The translations under genes were made by a program, and so were the position numbers. The notes below the pieces were generated by a model. That model searched no databases. It saw only the letters and a list, made by a program, of their open reading frames with translations, and was not told where the DNA came from. Below, piece after piece: positions 43,888 through 51,674 of a DNA stretch of 64,000 bases (positions within the stretch are counted from its first letter, which is position 1; each line of letters opens with the position of its first letter). The DNA is from Natronorubrum bangense (GTDB lineage: Archaea > Halobacteriota > Halobacteria > Halobacteriales > Natrialbaceae): NCBI RefSeq assembly GCF_004799645.1, contig NZ_CP031305.1, forward strand, positions 1,860,001 through 1,924,000, in the 5' to 3' direction.

Positions 43888-44904
43888 GTGAGCGACCTCG
43901 GCAAAATCGATCGTTCGTTTTTCGACCGCCACGTCGCGCCGAATCTCGGCGCAGCGCGCAGTGACGTTGCAATCGGCCCACAGCACGGCGTCGATTTCGG
44001 CGTCATCGATATCGGCGGACAGGCACTGGTGACCGCGACCGATCCCGTCTCGATCCTGCCGGCACTTGGCTTCGAGCGGGCAGCCCGGTTTGCGCTCGAT
44101 CTCATTCTCGCGGATGTGGCCGTCAGCGGGATTGCGCCGTCGCATCTCTCGATCTGTTTCACGCTCCCCGAAACGATGGCCGACGACGAGTTCGCAACGG
44201 TCTGGGAGACGATCCACGCGGAGTGTGCCGATCTCGGTGTCGCCGTCGTCACGGGCCACACCGCACGGTATTCGGACCCCTCTCATCCGTGGGTCGGCGC
44301 AGCGACCGCGATGGGCGTCGGCAACCACGACGCAATCGTCCGCCCTGATGGTGCACGTGAAGACAACCGGCTGCTCTTGACCACCGGCCCCGCCGTGGAG
44401 TCCGTTGGGCTCTTGAGCACCCTCTTTGGCGACCAACTCGAGCTCCCTGACGACGTCGTCGCCGACGCACAGGCCCGACTCGAGGAGGTCTACTGCGTTC
44501 GTGATGCGCTCACTGCGGCCGCGGCTGGTCCCGTCAGGGCGATGCACGACGTGACTGAGGGTGGCCTCGCTGGCGCACTCAACGAGATGGCCGCCGGCGC
44601 GGACGCTCGATTCACGATCGACCGTGACGCCGTCCCCATGCGCCCCGGCGTGCAGGCGGTGTGTGACGCTCTCGAGATCGACCCGTGGGCGGCGACCAGC
44701 AGCGGTTCGCTGTTGCTCGCTGTCGATTCCGACGGTGTCGACGCTGTATGCGCAGCGCTCGAGGACCGCGACACCGTCGTCGCCGAGATCGGGCGCGTCG
44801 AGTCCGGTTCGGGCGTGGTCGTCGACGGCGAGGCACTCGAGCATCCGGACGTCGATCCGTCGTGGGACGCCTACGCCGAACTGGCCGACGCGGCCGACGA
44901 GTGA
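43888..44904 (+). CDS. AIR synthase-like protein (HypE-related)
   Basis: The 338-residue protein starts with GTG (MSDLGKIDRSFFDRHV) and has the AIR synthase fold: DIGGQALVTATDPVS, AVSGIAPSHLSICF, HDVTEGGLAGALNEM and SSGSLLLAV. HypE-like proteins are closest, but the C-terminal Cys used by hydrogenase maturation HypE is absent, and no hydrogenase genes are near. A kinase or other ATP-dependent role, as in ThiL/SelD relatives, is possible. The longer frame from 43819 has unlike residues. Confidence 0.88.
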   Translation: MSDLGKIDRSFFDRHVAPNLGAARSDVAIGPQHGVDFGVIDIGGQALVTATDPVSILPALGFERAARFALDLILADVAVSGIAPSHLSICFTLPETMADDEFATVWETIHAECADLGVAVVTGHTARYSDPSHPWVGAATAMGVGNHDAIVRPDGAREDNRLLLTTGPAVESVGLLSTLFGDQLELPDDVVADAQARLEEVYCVRDALTAAAAGPVRAMHDVTEGGLAGALNEMAAGADARFTIDRDAVPMRPGVQAVCDALEIDPWAATSSGSLLLAVDSDGVDAVCAALEDRDTVVAEIGRVESGSGVVVDGEALEHPDVDPSWDAYAELADAADE

Positions 44905-44928
44905 CGCCGACTCCGGCTCCGTCGACGG

Positions 44929-45480
44929 CTACTCGCTGGCTTTCCACTCCTCGATGAGCTCGGATGCGGTCGTGCGGTCGGCGTTGTAGACCCGCGCTAA
45001 GTAGTCGAGACCGTCCTCGTACTCGTCTTCCGTGAACGCGTCCGTGCAATCCTCAGGGACGACGATCTCGTAGCCGTTGAAAAACCCAGTCGCGGACGTG
45101 TGGCGGACACACATGTTCGTATGGAGGCCGGTTATCACGAGCCGATCGACGCCGAGACTGCGGAGATGCTGGTCGAGCCCCGTCTCGAAGAACGCGTCGT
45201 AAAAACGCTTCTCGAAGACGTGGTCGTCGGCGTCGGGCTCGAGGTCGTCAATCACCGCGGCTCCCTCCGTCCCGCGCATCGCGTGTTCGCCCCAGACCTC
45301 GAGTTCGAAGTCCTCCGGTCGATGCGCGTCGTTGGCGTAGACGACCGGCACGCTGTGTTCGCGCGCCGCTGGCAGCAACTCCTCGCGGAGCGTCGGAATG
45401 ATGTTCTCGGCGCGGTCGGCGGCGATCTCGCCGGTCACGAAGTCGTTTAGCATGTCCAGGACAATGACAACATCTCCCAT
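44929..45480 (-). CDS. Isochorismatase-like cysteine hydrolase
   Basis: The 183-residue protein has the family triad: Asp in VLDMLNDFV, Lys in EKRFYDAFF, and Cys in GLHTNMCVRHTS. A metal-binding-like ANDAHRPEDFEL stretch precedes the Lys. Nicotinamidase and N-carbamoyl hydrolase activities are both known in the family. It converges with the AIR synthase-like gene. Confidence 0.9.
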   Translation of the reverse strand: MGDVVIVLDMLNDFVTGEIAADRAENIIPTLREELLPAAREHSVPVVYANDAHRPEDFELEVWGEHAMRGTEGAAVIDDLEPDADDHVFEKRFYDAFFETGLDQHLRSLGVDRLVITGLHTNMCVRHTSATGFFNGYEIVVPEDCTDAFTEDEYEDGLDYLARVYNADRTTASELIEEWKASE

Positions 45481-45605
45481 GATATCCGTTTGCTCGAGCG
45501 AACGATATCGCTTTGGGGTACAACACAGTTTCCCGGACTGTCACGGCTGTCTGCAACGACCGTAAGCGACAGCGCGACCGACGCCGACCGACCGACCATC
45601 ACCGC

Positions 45606-45614
45606 TTAGTATAA
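45606..45614 (+). promoter_or_regulatory. TATA-like box of thiDN
   Basis: The sequence ttagtataa lies 20 to 28 bases before ATG 45634, consistent with a leaderless transcript. No riboswitch-like conserved thiamine motif is apparent in this short 5' region. Confidence 0.55.
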
Positions 45615-45633
45615 CCGCGGAATACTCTCTTAC

Positions 45634-46995
45634 ATGAGAACGCCCGCACCCGACAGCCGACCCGTGGCGCTGACGATCGCCGGCAGCGACTCCGGTGGCG
45701 GCGCGGGGATTCAGGCCGACCTCGCGACGATGGCTGCCCACGACGTCTTCGGGACGTCCGCGATCACCGCCGTTACTGCTCAGCACACCCGCGGCGTCGA
45801 GTCCTCGCACGTCCTTCCGATAGCGGAAGTCGAGGCCCAACTCGAGGCTGTCACGGACGATTTCGACGTCGGCGCGGCGAAGACGGGGATGCTCGCGACG
45901 ACTGAGATCGTCGAAACGGTCGCCGACCACGCCACAGCGTTCGAGTTCCCGCTGGTCGTCGACCCCGTGATGGTTGCGACCACTGGTGACCGGCTGCTCG
46001 AGCCCGAAGCCGAACACGCCTACGAGACTCTACTCGGAGAAGCGACGCTTGCGACGCCAAACACTGACGAAGCCGCGGTTCTGACCGGGATCGATGTCAC
46101 CGACGAGGCGACGGCTCGCGAGGCGGGTGAGACGATCCTCGAGACGGGCGTCGATGCGGTGTTGCTCAAGGGTGGGCACGTCCCCGGCGAGACGGTTCGT
46201 GACCTGCTCGTCACCGACGATGGGACCCGCGCGTTCGAGCATCCGCGGATCGACACCGATGCAACCCACGGCTCCGGCTGTACGCTCGCCGCCGCCATTG
46301 CGGCCCGGTTAGCGAAGGGCGACCCGCTCGAGGTCGCCGTCGAGGGGGCGACCGACTTTCTCGCTCGTGCGGTGCGCTACTACGCCGACGTCGGAGAAGG
46401 CCCCGGCGCGGTCAATCACACGGTCGAGTTGCGAAACGCCGCTCACCGAGAGCCCACGGCCGAAGCGGTGCAGTCGGTCGTCGACCGACTCGTCGCCGCC
46501 GACGTCTCCGCGCTCGTTCCCGAAGTCGGGATGAACGTCGTCGGCGCGACGCCCTATGCCGAGTCCGTCGCCGAGACGGCGGCCGTCGAGGGCCGTATCA
46601 CGCGGACGCTGTCGGGCAGCCAGCCCAACCGTGGGGTTCGATTCGGAGCTTCGAGCCACGTCGCCCGATTTCTCCTGTCGGCCCGTGAGTTCGTTCCCGA
46701 CCTCCGGTTCGCAGTCAACTGCCGGTTCGGCCCGGACGTCGAGGACGCACTCGAGGCCCTTGGGTGGCCGGTCGCAGAGTACGACCGAGATGCGGAGCCG
46801 ACAGACGTCAAAACTGCCGAGGGGAGCACGATGGGCTGGGGCGCACGCCAGGTTTTCGAGGGCCGGACGGAGCCACCGGTTGCCATCATCGACCGCGGCG
46901 ACGTCGGGAAGGAAGCGATGACAAAACTCGTTGCGAGCGATCCCGAGACGCTCGCTGAGCGTGTGCTGGCGCTTGACGACGAGGTGACCGAATGA
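45634..46995 (+). CDS. thiDN: Bifunctional ThiD-ThiN thiamine biosynthesis protein
   Basis: Residues 1 to about 260 are a ThiD hydroxymethylpyrimidine (phosphate) kinase, with GSDSGGGAGIQADL, NTDEAAVLTG and GSGCTLAAAIAA. Residues from about 285 are a ThiN domain (VPEVGMNVVGATPYA, NRGVRFGASSHVARFLLS), which makes thiamine phosphate in archaea without ThiE. The stop overlaps the start of the LLM oxidoreductase by four bases, so the genes are coupled. Confidence 0.95.
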   Translation: MRTPAPDSRPVALTIAGSDSGGGAGIQADLATMAAHDVFGTSAITAVTAQHTRGVESSHVLPIAEVEAQLEAVTDDFDVGAAKTGMLATTEIVETVADHATAFEFPLVVDPVMVATTGDRLLEPEAEHAYETLLGEATLATPNTDEAAVLTGIDVTDEATAREAGETILETGVDAVLLKGGHVPGETVRDLLVTDDGTRAFEHPRIDTDATHGSGCTLAAAIAARLAKGDPLEVAVEGATDFLARAVRYYADVGEGPGAVNHTVELRNAAHREPTAEAVQSVVDRLVAADVSALVPEVGMNVVGATPYAESVAETAAVEGRITRTLSGSQPNRGVRFGASSHVARFLLSAREFVPDLRFAVNCRFGPDVEDALEALGWPVAEYDRDAEPTDVKTAEGSTMGWGARQVFEGRTEPPVAIIDRGDVGKEAMTKLVASDPETLAERVLALDDEVTE

Positions 46996-47990
46996 CCGCA
47001 ACCGAGACCGGAGCTGGAACCGCGACCGACCTCGACGTCGGCGTTATCCTCCCCCAGTACGGCACCGCCTTCGAGACGGTTCGGGAGACAGCCCTCGAGG
47101 CCGAAACGCTCGGCTACGACGCCGTCTGGCTCGAGGACCACTTCCAGTCGTGGATCGGAGACCCGCGCCGAAACACCTACGAGTGCTGGACGACGCTCAG
47201 TGCGGTCGCCGAGGCCACCGACCGCATCCGAGTCGGGACGCTCGTCACGAGCCAGTCGTATCGCCAGCCAGCGCTGCTGGCGAAGATGGCCGTGACGGTC
47301 GATCATATAAGCGACGGCCGACTCGAACTCGGTCTTGGCGCGGGCTGGTACGAAGCCGAGTACGACCGCTTTGGCTACGAGTTCCGGGAGCCGCCGGCCA
47401 AACGACTCCGCCGACTCGCCGAGACGGTCGAAATCCTGCAGGGACTGTGGACGAACGACACCTACAGCCACGAGGGACGACATCTCGAGGTCGACCTCGA
47501 GGACGCCTTCTGTGAGCCCCAGCCCGTCCAGGAGCCCCATCCACCGATCTGGATCGGCGGTGGCGGCGAGCAGTTCACGCTCCGATATACGGCTGCGCTG
47601 GCCGACGGCTGGAACTACGGGACGCTCGAGCCCGAGGGATTCGCCGAGAAACTCGACGTGCTCCGCGAGCACTGCGAAAGCGAGGCGCGCTACGACGAGA
47701 TTCGCAAATCAGCCGAGCTGTTCGTCTTCGTCGGCGAGACGACCGCCGAGGCCGAAAAAAAGCGCGAGCAGTTCCAACGAGAGGTTCTCCCCGACGAACC
47801 CAGCGAGCCACGCGAGTTCTTCCTCGCGGGCTACCTCGAGACGGCTCCCACGGGGACCCCCGAGGAGGTTCGCGAGCGACTCGACGCCTACGCGGCCGTC
47901 GGTATCGAGACCGTCATGCTCGCGATGCCGAACGCGGCCGACGACGCCGACGACAGTCTGGCGCTGCTGGCCGACGAACTGCTTGCGTGA
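46992..47990 (+). CDS. LLM-class flavin/F420-dependent oxidoreductase
   Basis: The 332-residue protein has the luciferase-like TIM barrel: AVWLEDHFQSWIGD, RIRVGTLVTSQSYR, DGRLELGLGAGWYEAEYD and PPIWIGGGGEQFTL. These suggest an F420- or FMN-dependent oxidoreductase. It overlaps the thiDN stop by four bases (ATGA). Its link to thiamine synthesis is unclear; coupling alone suggests co-expression. Confidence 0.92.
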   Translation: MTATETGAGTATDLDVGVILPQYGTAFETVRETALEAETLGYDAVWLEDHFQSWIGDPRRNTYECWTTLSAVAEATDRIRVGTLVTSQSYRQPALLAKMAVTVDHISDGRLELGLGAGWYEAEYDRFGYEFREPPAKRLRRLAETVEILQGLWTNDTYSHEGRHLEVDLEDAFCEPQPVQEPHPPIWIGGGGEQFTLRYTAALADGWNYGTLEPEGFAEKLDVLREHCESEARYDEIRKSAELFVFVGETTAEAEKKREQFQREVLPDEPSEPREFFLAGYLETAPTGTPEEVRERLDAYAAVGIETVMLAMPNAADDADDSLALLADELLA

Positions 47991-48066
47991 GGTTGGCCGC
48001 AGGTCGTTTTGCGTCGGGATGCCGGAACGGGAAGGCTCATTTTTGTGGCACACAGTGCCATGACGC

Positions 48067-48396
48067 ATGGTCGAGAATCCGTTCGAGGCGGAGATCCGTG
48101 TCGGCGAAGTGCTGGAAGCGCAGGCGTTTCCAGAGGCGAATAAACCCAAGATGACCAAGCTCTGGATCGACCTCGGCGAGGACCACGGCGAGGTCCAGTC
48201 GGCGGGACAGCTGGACCACCACTACGAGCCCGCGGACCTCGAGGGCAGACAGGTGCTCTGTGCGACGACGCTCGGCTCGGTCCGGATCGCCGGCTTCAAA
48301 TCCGAGGTGTTGACAGTCGGCGTCCCCGACGAGGAAGGGTATCCGGTTCTGGTCGAACCGGAGACGGACGTGCCACTCGGTGGGGTCCTGTTCTGA
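48067..48396 (+). CDS. tRNA-binding OB-fold protein (CsaA/MetRS-C-like)
   Basis: The 109-residue protein is an OB-fold tRNA-binding domain: FEAEIRVGEVLEAQAFPEA, KLWIDLGEDHGEVQSAGQL and the FKSEVLTVGV region. Stand-alone proteins of this type bind tRNA or act as chaperones (CsaA). It lies between the LLM oxidoreductase and the amino-acid permease with no clear operon. Confidence 0.92.
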   Translation: MVENPFEAEIRVGEVLEAQAFPEANKPKMTKLWIDLGEDHGEVQSAGQLDHHYEPADLEGRQVLCATTLGSVRIAGFKSEVLTVGVPDEEGYPVLVEPETDVPLGGVLF

Positions 48397-48444
48397 TCGC
48401 CGACGATGGCGGCGACCCGTTTCCACCTGCCAGTAGTCAACAGT

Positions 48445-48454
48445 AACAATATAG
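48445..48454 (+). promoter_or_regulatory. TATA-like box of the amino-acid permease gene
   Basis: The sequence aacaatatag lies 24 to 33 bases before ATG 48478, the spacing of a leaderless start. Confidence 0.55.
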
Positions 48455-48477
48455 GCCCGGCGTGAATCACGGCAAGT

Positions 48478-49899
48478 ATGGGTGATACGTCGCCGTCGGC
48501 TGACGGGACCAACATCGAAGGCGAGTCGCCACAGGTCGAGCCGACGATCGAAACGGACGAGGCGACGATCACTGACGACGCCGAACTCGAGCGAACGATC
48601 GGGCTCACTGGCGGGCTCGCGATCGGGATCGGGACGATGATCGGTGCGGGTATCTTCGTCTTCCCCGGGCTTGCGGCGGGCAACGCCGGCCCGGCTGCGG
48701 CAGCGTCGTTTGCGATCGGAGCCGTCGTCGCGTTGCTCGTCGCGTTACCGGCGTCCGAACTCGCGACGGCGATGCCCAAAAGCGGCGGCGGCTACTACTT
48801 CATCTCGCGCGGGCTGGGCACGCTCGCCGGGGCCGTTGTCGGCCTCTCGCTGTGGTTCGGGCTGGTCTTTGCGACGGCGTTTTATCTGGTCGGATTCGGT
48901 TTCTACGCCGTCGACACGCTCGCCGAACTCGGAATTGCGGTCGGGAATGAGCTCGTGATCCCGATCGCGGTGCTGTTCGGTGCGGGCTTTACCGTGTTGA
49001 ACGTCACCGGAACCGAGAACGCGGCGAAACTCCAGAACGGGATCGTCGCCCTGTTGCTCTCGATTCTGGTTGTCTTCCTCGGCTACGGCGGCCTCGATGC
49101 GGCGGGAATCGTCGGCGACCCATCCGCGCCCGAGCAGTTCGCGCCGTTCGGGACGATGCCCATCCTGACGACGGCCGCGCTCGTGTTCACGTCGTATCTC
49201 GGCTTCGCACAGGTGGCGACCGTCGCCGGCGAGATGAAAGACCCTGGACGGAACCTCCCGCTGGCGATGGTCGGCTCGGTGATCATCGTCGGCGTGCTCT
49301 ACGTGGTGACGATCTTCGTCGCGACGAGCGCGCTCGGGAGCGAACGCCTCGCGGAACTCGGCGAGACGGCGATGGTCGAAGTCGGCCGCCACTATCTCGG
49401 CGCGGCCGGCGCGTTCGCGATCGTCTTCGGTGGCCTGCTCGCGACGATGTCGAGCGCCAATGCATCGGTACTGAGCACGTCCCGCTCGATCTACGCCGTC
49501 TCGAGAGACGCCCTGCTCCCACAGCGGGCGAGTCGAATCAACCTTCGATACGGCACGCCCCACGTCGCACTGGGGATGGCTGGCGGGCCGATTCTCGTGC
49601 TGACCGCGACCGGGCAGGTGGAACTGCTCGCCGAAGTCGCCTCGTTCCTCCATCTCATCATGTACGGGCTCATCTGTGTCGCGCTGATCGCGCTGCGTCG
49701 CAACGAGCCCGACTGGTACGACCCCGACTTTCGGGTGCCGGGCTATCCCATCGTCCCGGCGCTCGGGGCACTCGCCAGCTTCGCCCTGATCGGGTTCATG
49801 CAGCCCGCCTCACAGCTCATCGGCCTCGCGATCATGCTCGTCACCGCCGGGTGGTATTTCTACTACGCCCGAGACGTGACGCTCAAGGGGAAACTCTAA
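48478..49899 (+). CDS. APC-family amino-acid permease
   Basis: The 473-residue protein has a cytoplasmic acidic N-terminus of about 40 residues followed by 12 helices. The first helix contains [15 protein letters not shown], the substrate-binding motif of the APC family. It is an amino-acid importer, possibly cationic. The stop overlaps the ATG of the Usp-domain gene in the sequence TAATG, so the two are coupled; in haloarchaea such permeases often carry or neighbour Usp domains. Confidence 0.93.
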   Translation: MGDTSPSADGTNIEGESPQVEPTIETDEATITDDAELERTIGLTGGLAIGIGTMIGAGIFVFPGLAAGNAGPAAAASFAIGAVVALLVALPASELATAMPKSGGGYYFISRGLGTLAGAVVGLSLWFGLVFATAFYLVGFGFYAVDTLAELGIAVGNELVIPIAVLFGAGFTVLNVTGTENAAKLQNGIVALLLSILVVFLGYGGLDAAGIVGDPSAPEQFAPFGTMPILTTAALVFTSYLGFAQVATVAGEMKDPGRNLPLAMVGSVIIVGVLYVVTIFVATSALGSERLAELGETAMVEVGRHYLGAAGAFAIVFGGLLATMSSANASVLSTSRSIYAVSRDALLPQRASRINLRYGTPHVALGMAGGPILVLTATGQVELLAEVASFLHLIMYGLICVALIALRRNEPDWYDPDFRVPGYPIVPALGALASFALIGFMQPASQLIGLAIMLVTAGWYFYYARDVTLKGKL

Positions 49900-50648
49900 T
49901 GACACGCATACTCGTTCCACTGGCGATCCTCGAGGGTGAATCGGTCTCGGCCGGGCTCACGACGTTGCTCGAGCCGATGAACGTCACCGTACTGGGCTAT
50001 CACATCCTGCCGGAACAGACGCCGCCGGATCAGGCGCGGCACCAGTACGAGGAGCGAGCCACCGACGCCCTCGAGGACCTCGCAGCCGAGTTCGGGGCCG
50101 ACGAGGGCACCGCCGACTATCGCCTCGTCTTCACACACGATCGAAAGCAGACGTTCGATCGGATCGCCGCGGAGACGGCGTCGGACGTCTACGCCATCCC
50201 GGGTGCGACTGGCCCGGTCGAGAACCTCCTCGTAGCGCTGACCGGCGACGTCGCCGTCGAACGGATCGTCTCGTTCGTCACCGAACTGGTTGGCGGCCGC
50301 GATATCGGTGTCACGCTCTTTCTCGCAACCGACGACGAACACGCCGGTCGGGAGGCTCTCGAGGCGGCCGCCGTGACTCTCTTCGACGAGGGACTCCACG
50401 TTCGGACCGAACTCGCGGTCGACGAACCACCACTCGAGGCACTCGTCGACGCCGCCACCGGCCACGACGCGATCGTCATGGGCGAACAGGCCCCGTCGCT
50501 TCGCTCGCTCATCTTCGGCGAGGAGACCGAACGCGTCGCCGCCGAGTCGATCGGCCCGGTGCTCGTCGTCCGAAATATCGAGGATGCTGACGAGTCGGTC
50601 GAAGCCGCCGAGCGCCCGTCTCCGTCCGACGTCACCGACGACTCCTGA
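49899..50648 (+). CDS. Two-domain UspA-like protein coupled to permease
   Basis: The 249-residue protein has two Usp-like halves. The first starts [16 protein letters not shown] and includes LVFTHDRKQTFDRIAAE. The second ends in GEQAPSLRSLIFGEETERVA, where the usual Gly-rich nucleotide loop is replaced. It is probably a regulatory partner for the amino-acid permease, with which it is coupled through TAATG. The gene at 50715 is a tail-to-tail paralogue. Confidence 0.87.
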   Translation: MTRILVPLAILEGESVSAGLTTLLEPMNVTVLGYHILPEQTPPDQARHQYEERATDALEDLAAEFGADEGTADYRLVFTHDRKQTFDRIAAETASDVYAIPGATGPVENLLVALTGDVAVERIVSFVTELVGGRDIGVTLFLATDDEHAGREALEAAAVTLFDEGLHVRTELAVDEPPLEALVDAATGHDAIVMGEQAPSLRSLIFGEETERVAAESIGPVLVVRNIEDADESVEAAERPSPSDVTDDS

Positions 50649-50714
50649 CTGACGTCGCAGACATCCCTGCGCTGTCGGTCATCATGAGTCACCGGGACGG
50701 TGGCTCGAGCGCGC

Positions 50715-51551
50715 TCATGGCTCGTTGTCAGGGCTCTCCGTTTCGTCGGCTGTCGCCCCATCTCTGCCCGCGTCGTCGTCGATCGGGAGCTCAGTATCGT
50801 CGACCGTGAGCTCGGTGTTGTCGGCCTCGAGATACTCACCACGAATCACCAGCACTGGATTGACCGTCCCCTTGGCAAGCGTTTTGGCCCGATCTCTGAA
50901 AATGAACCGGCGAATCGATGGCCGACTCTCGCCGACGACGAGCAGATCGTGATCGCGTGTGGCATCGAGAATCGCCGTCGTCGGTGAGCCGTCGACCATG
51001 AGCGAGCTGTCGATCCGGTCGCGGTCGACGCCGGTGTCGGCCAGCGCGTCAACGGCGGCATCGAGGAGTTCGGTGCCACGCTCACGATCCGTCTCGTCGG
51101 CGACGACGTGGAAGAACGTCACCGTGAGCTCGGTGCCAGCAAGCAGCGTCTCGAGATGCATCGCAATGTGGTCGAGGTTGACCTCGCCGCGGATCGCGAC
51201 GAGTACCGACTCGAGCACGGGCGCGGGATTGAGCAGCAAGACCGCATCACACGACGCTTCGACCGCGATGCGTTCGAACGTCTGCAGGCGATCGTGGGTA
51301 AAGACGAGTCGGGAGGTGACGTCGAGACAGCCGGCGTCTTCGAACGCGGTGTGGAGTTTCTCGAGTCCGGCTCGAGCGCGCGCGCCGTACTGGTCACGGG
51401 CATGATCCGTCCCAGTCTGGTCGGGCAGTTCGCGATACCCGAGCAAGACGATCGGGACCGATGCGAACGCATCGATGACTGTCGTGGGAACGGATTCGCC
51501 ACCGAGGACATCAACCGGGATGAGCACGCGATGGTCGCGGGGAGCAGCCAT
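50715..51551 (-). CDS. Two-domain UspA-like protein, paralogue of 49899
   Basis: The 278-residue protein starts MAAPRDHRVLIPVDVLGGES and contains LVFTHDRLQTFERIAVEAS. Both segments are close to those in the convergent gene at 49899. The second half has GESRPSIRRFIFRDRAKT in place of the usual nucleotide loop, and an acidic tail follows. It is 66 bases from its paralogue tail to tail. I start at ATG 51551, ahead of the conserved first strand. Confidence 0.87.
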   Translation of the reverse strand: MAAPRDHRVLIPVDVLGGESVPTTVIDAFASVPIVLLGYRELPDQTGTDHARDQYGARARAGLEKLHTAFEDAGCLDVTSRLVFTHDRLQTFERIAVEASCDAVLLLNPAPVLESVLVAIRGEVNLDHIAMHLETLLAGTELTVTFFHVVADETDRERGTELLDAAVDALADTGVDRDRIDSSLMVDGSPTTAILDATRDHDLLVVGESRPSIRRFIFRDRAKTLAKGTVNPVLVIRGEYLEADNTELTVDDTELPIDDDAGRDGATADETESPDNEP

Positions 51552-51674
51552 TATCGGATACGATTCTCTAGGACAGCGAGCGTAATAGTCCTCTGTAGCG
51601 ATGTTGATGACTGTCATCGTGGCCGATCACACGGATCCCGCAGGGTTTTAGCGATGGAAGGACAGTCACCGGGT

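Noticed and set aside
43888..44904. HypE hydrogenase maturation name for the AIR synthase-like protein.
   Set aside because: The C-terminal Cys needed by HypE is absent and there are no hydrogenase genes nearby.
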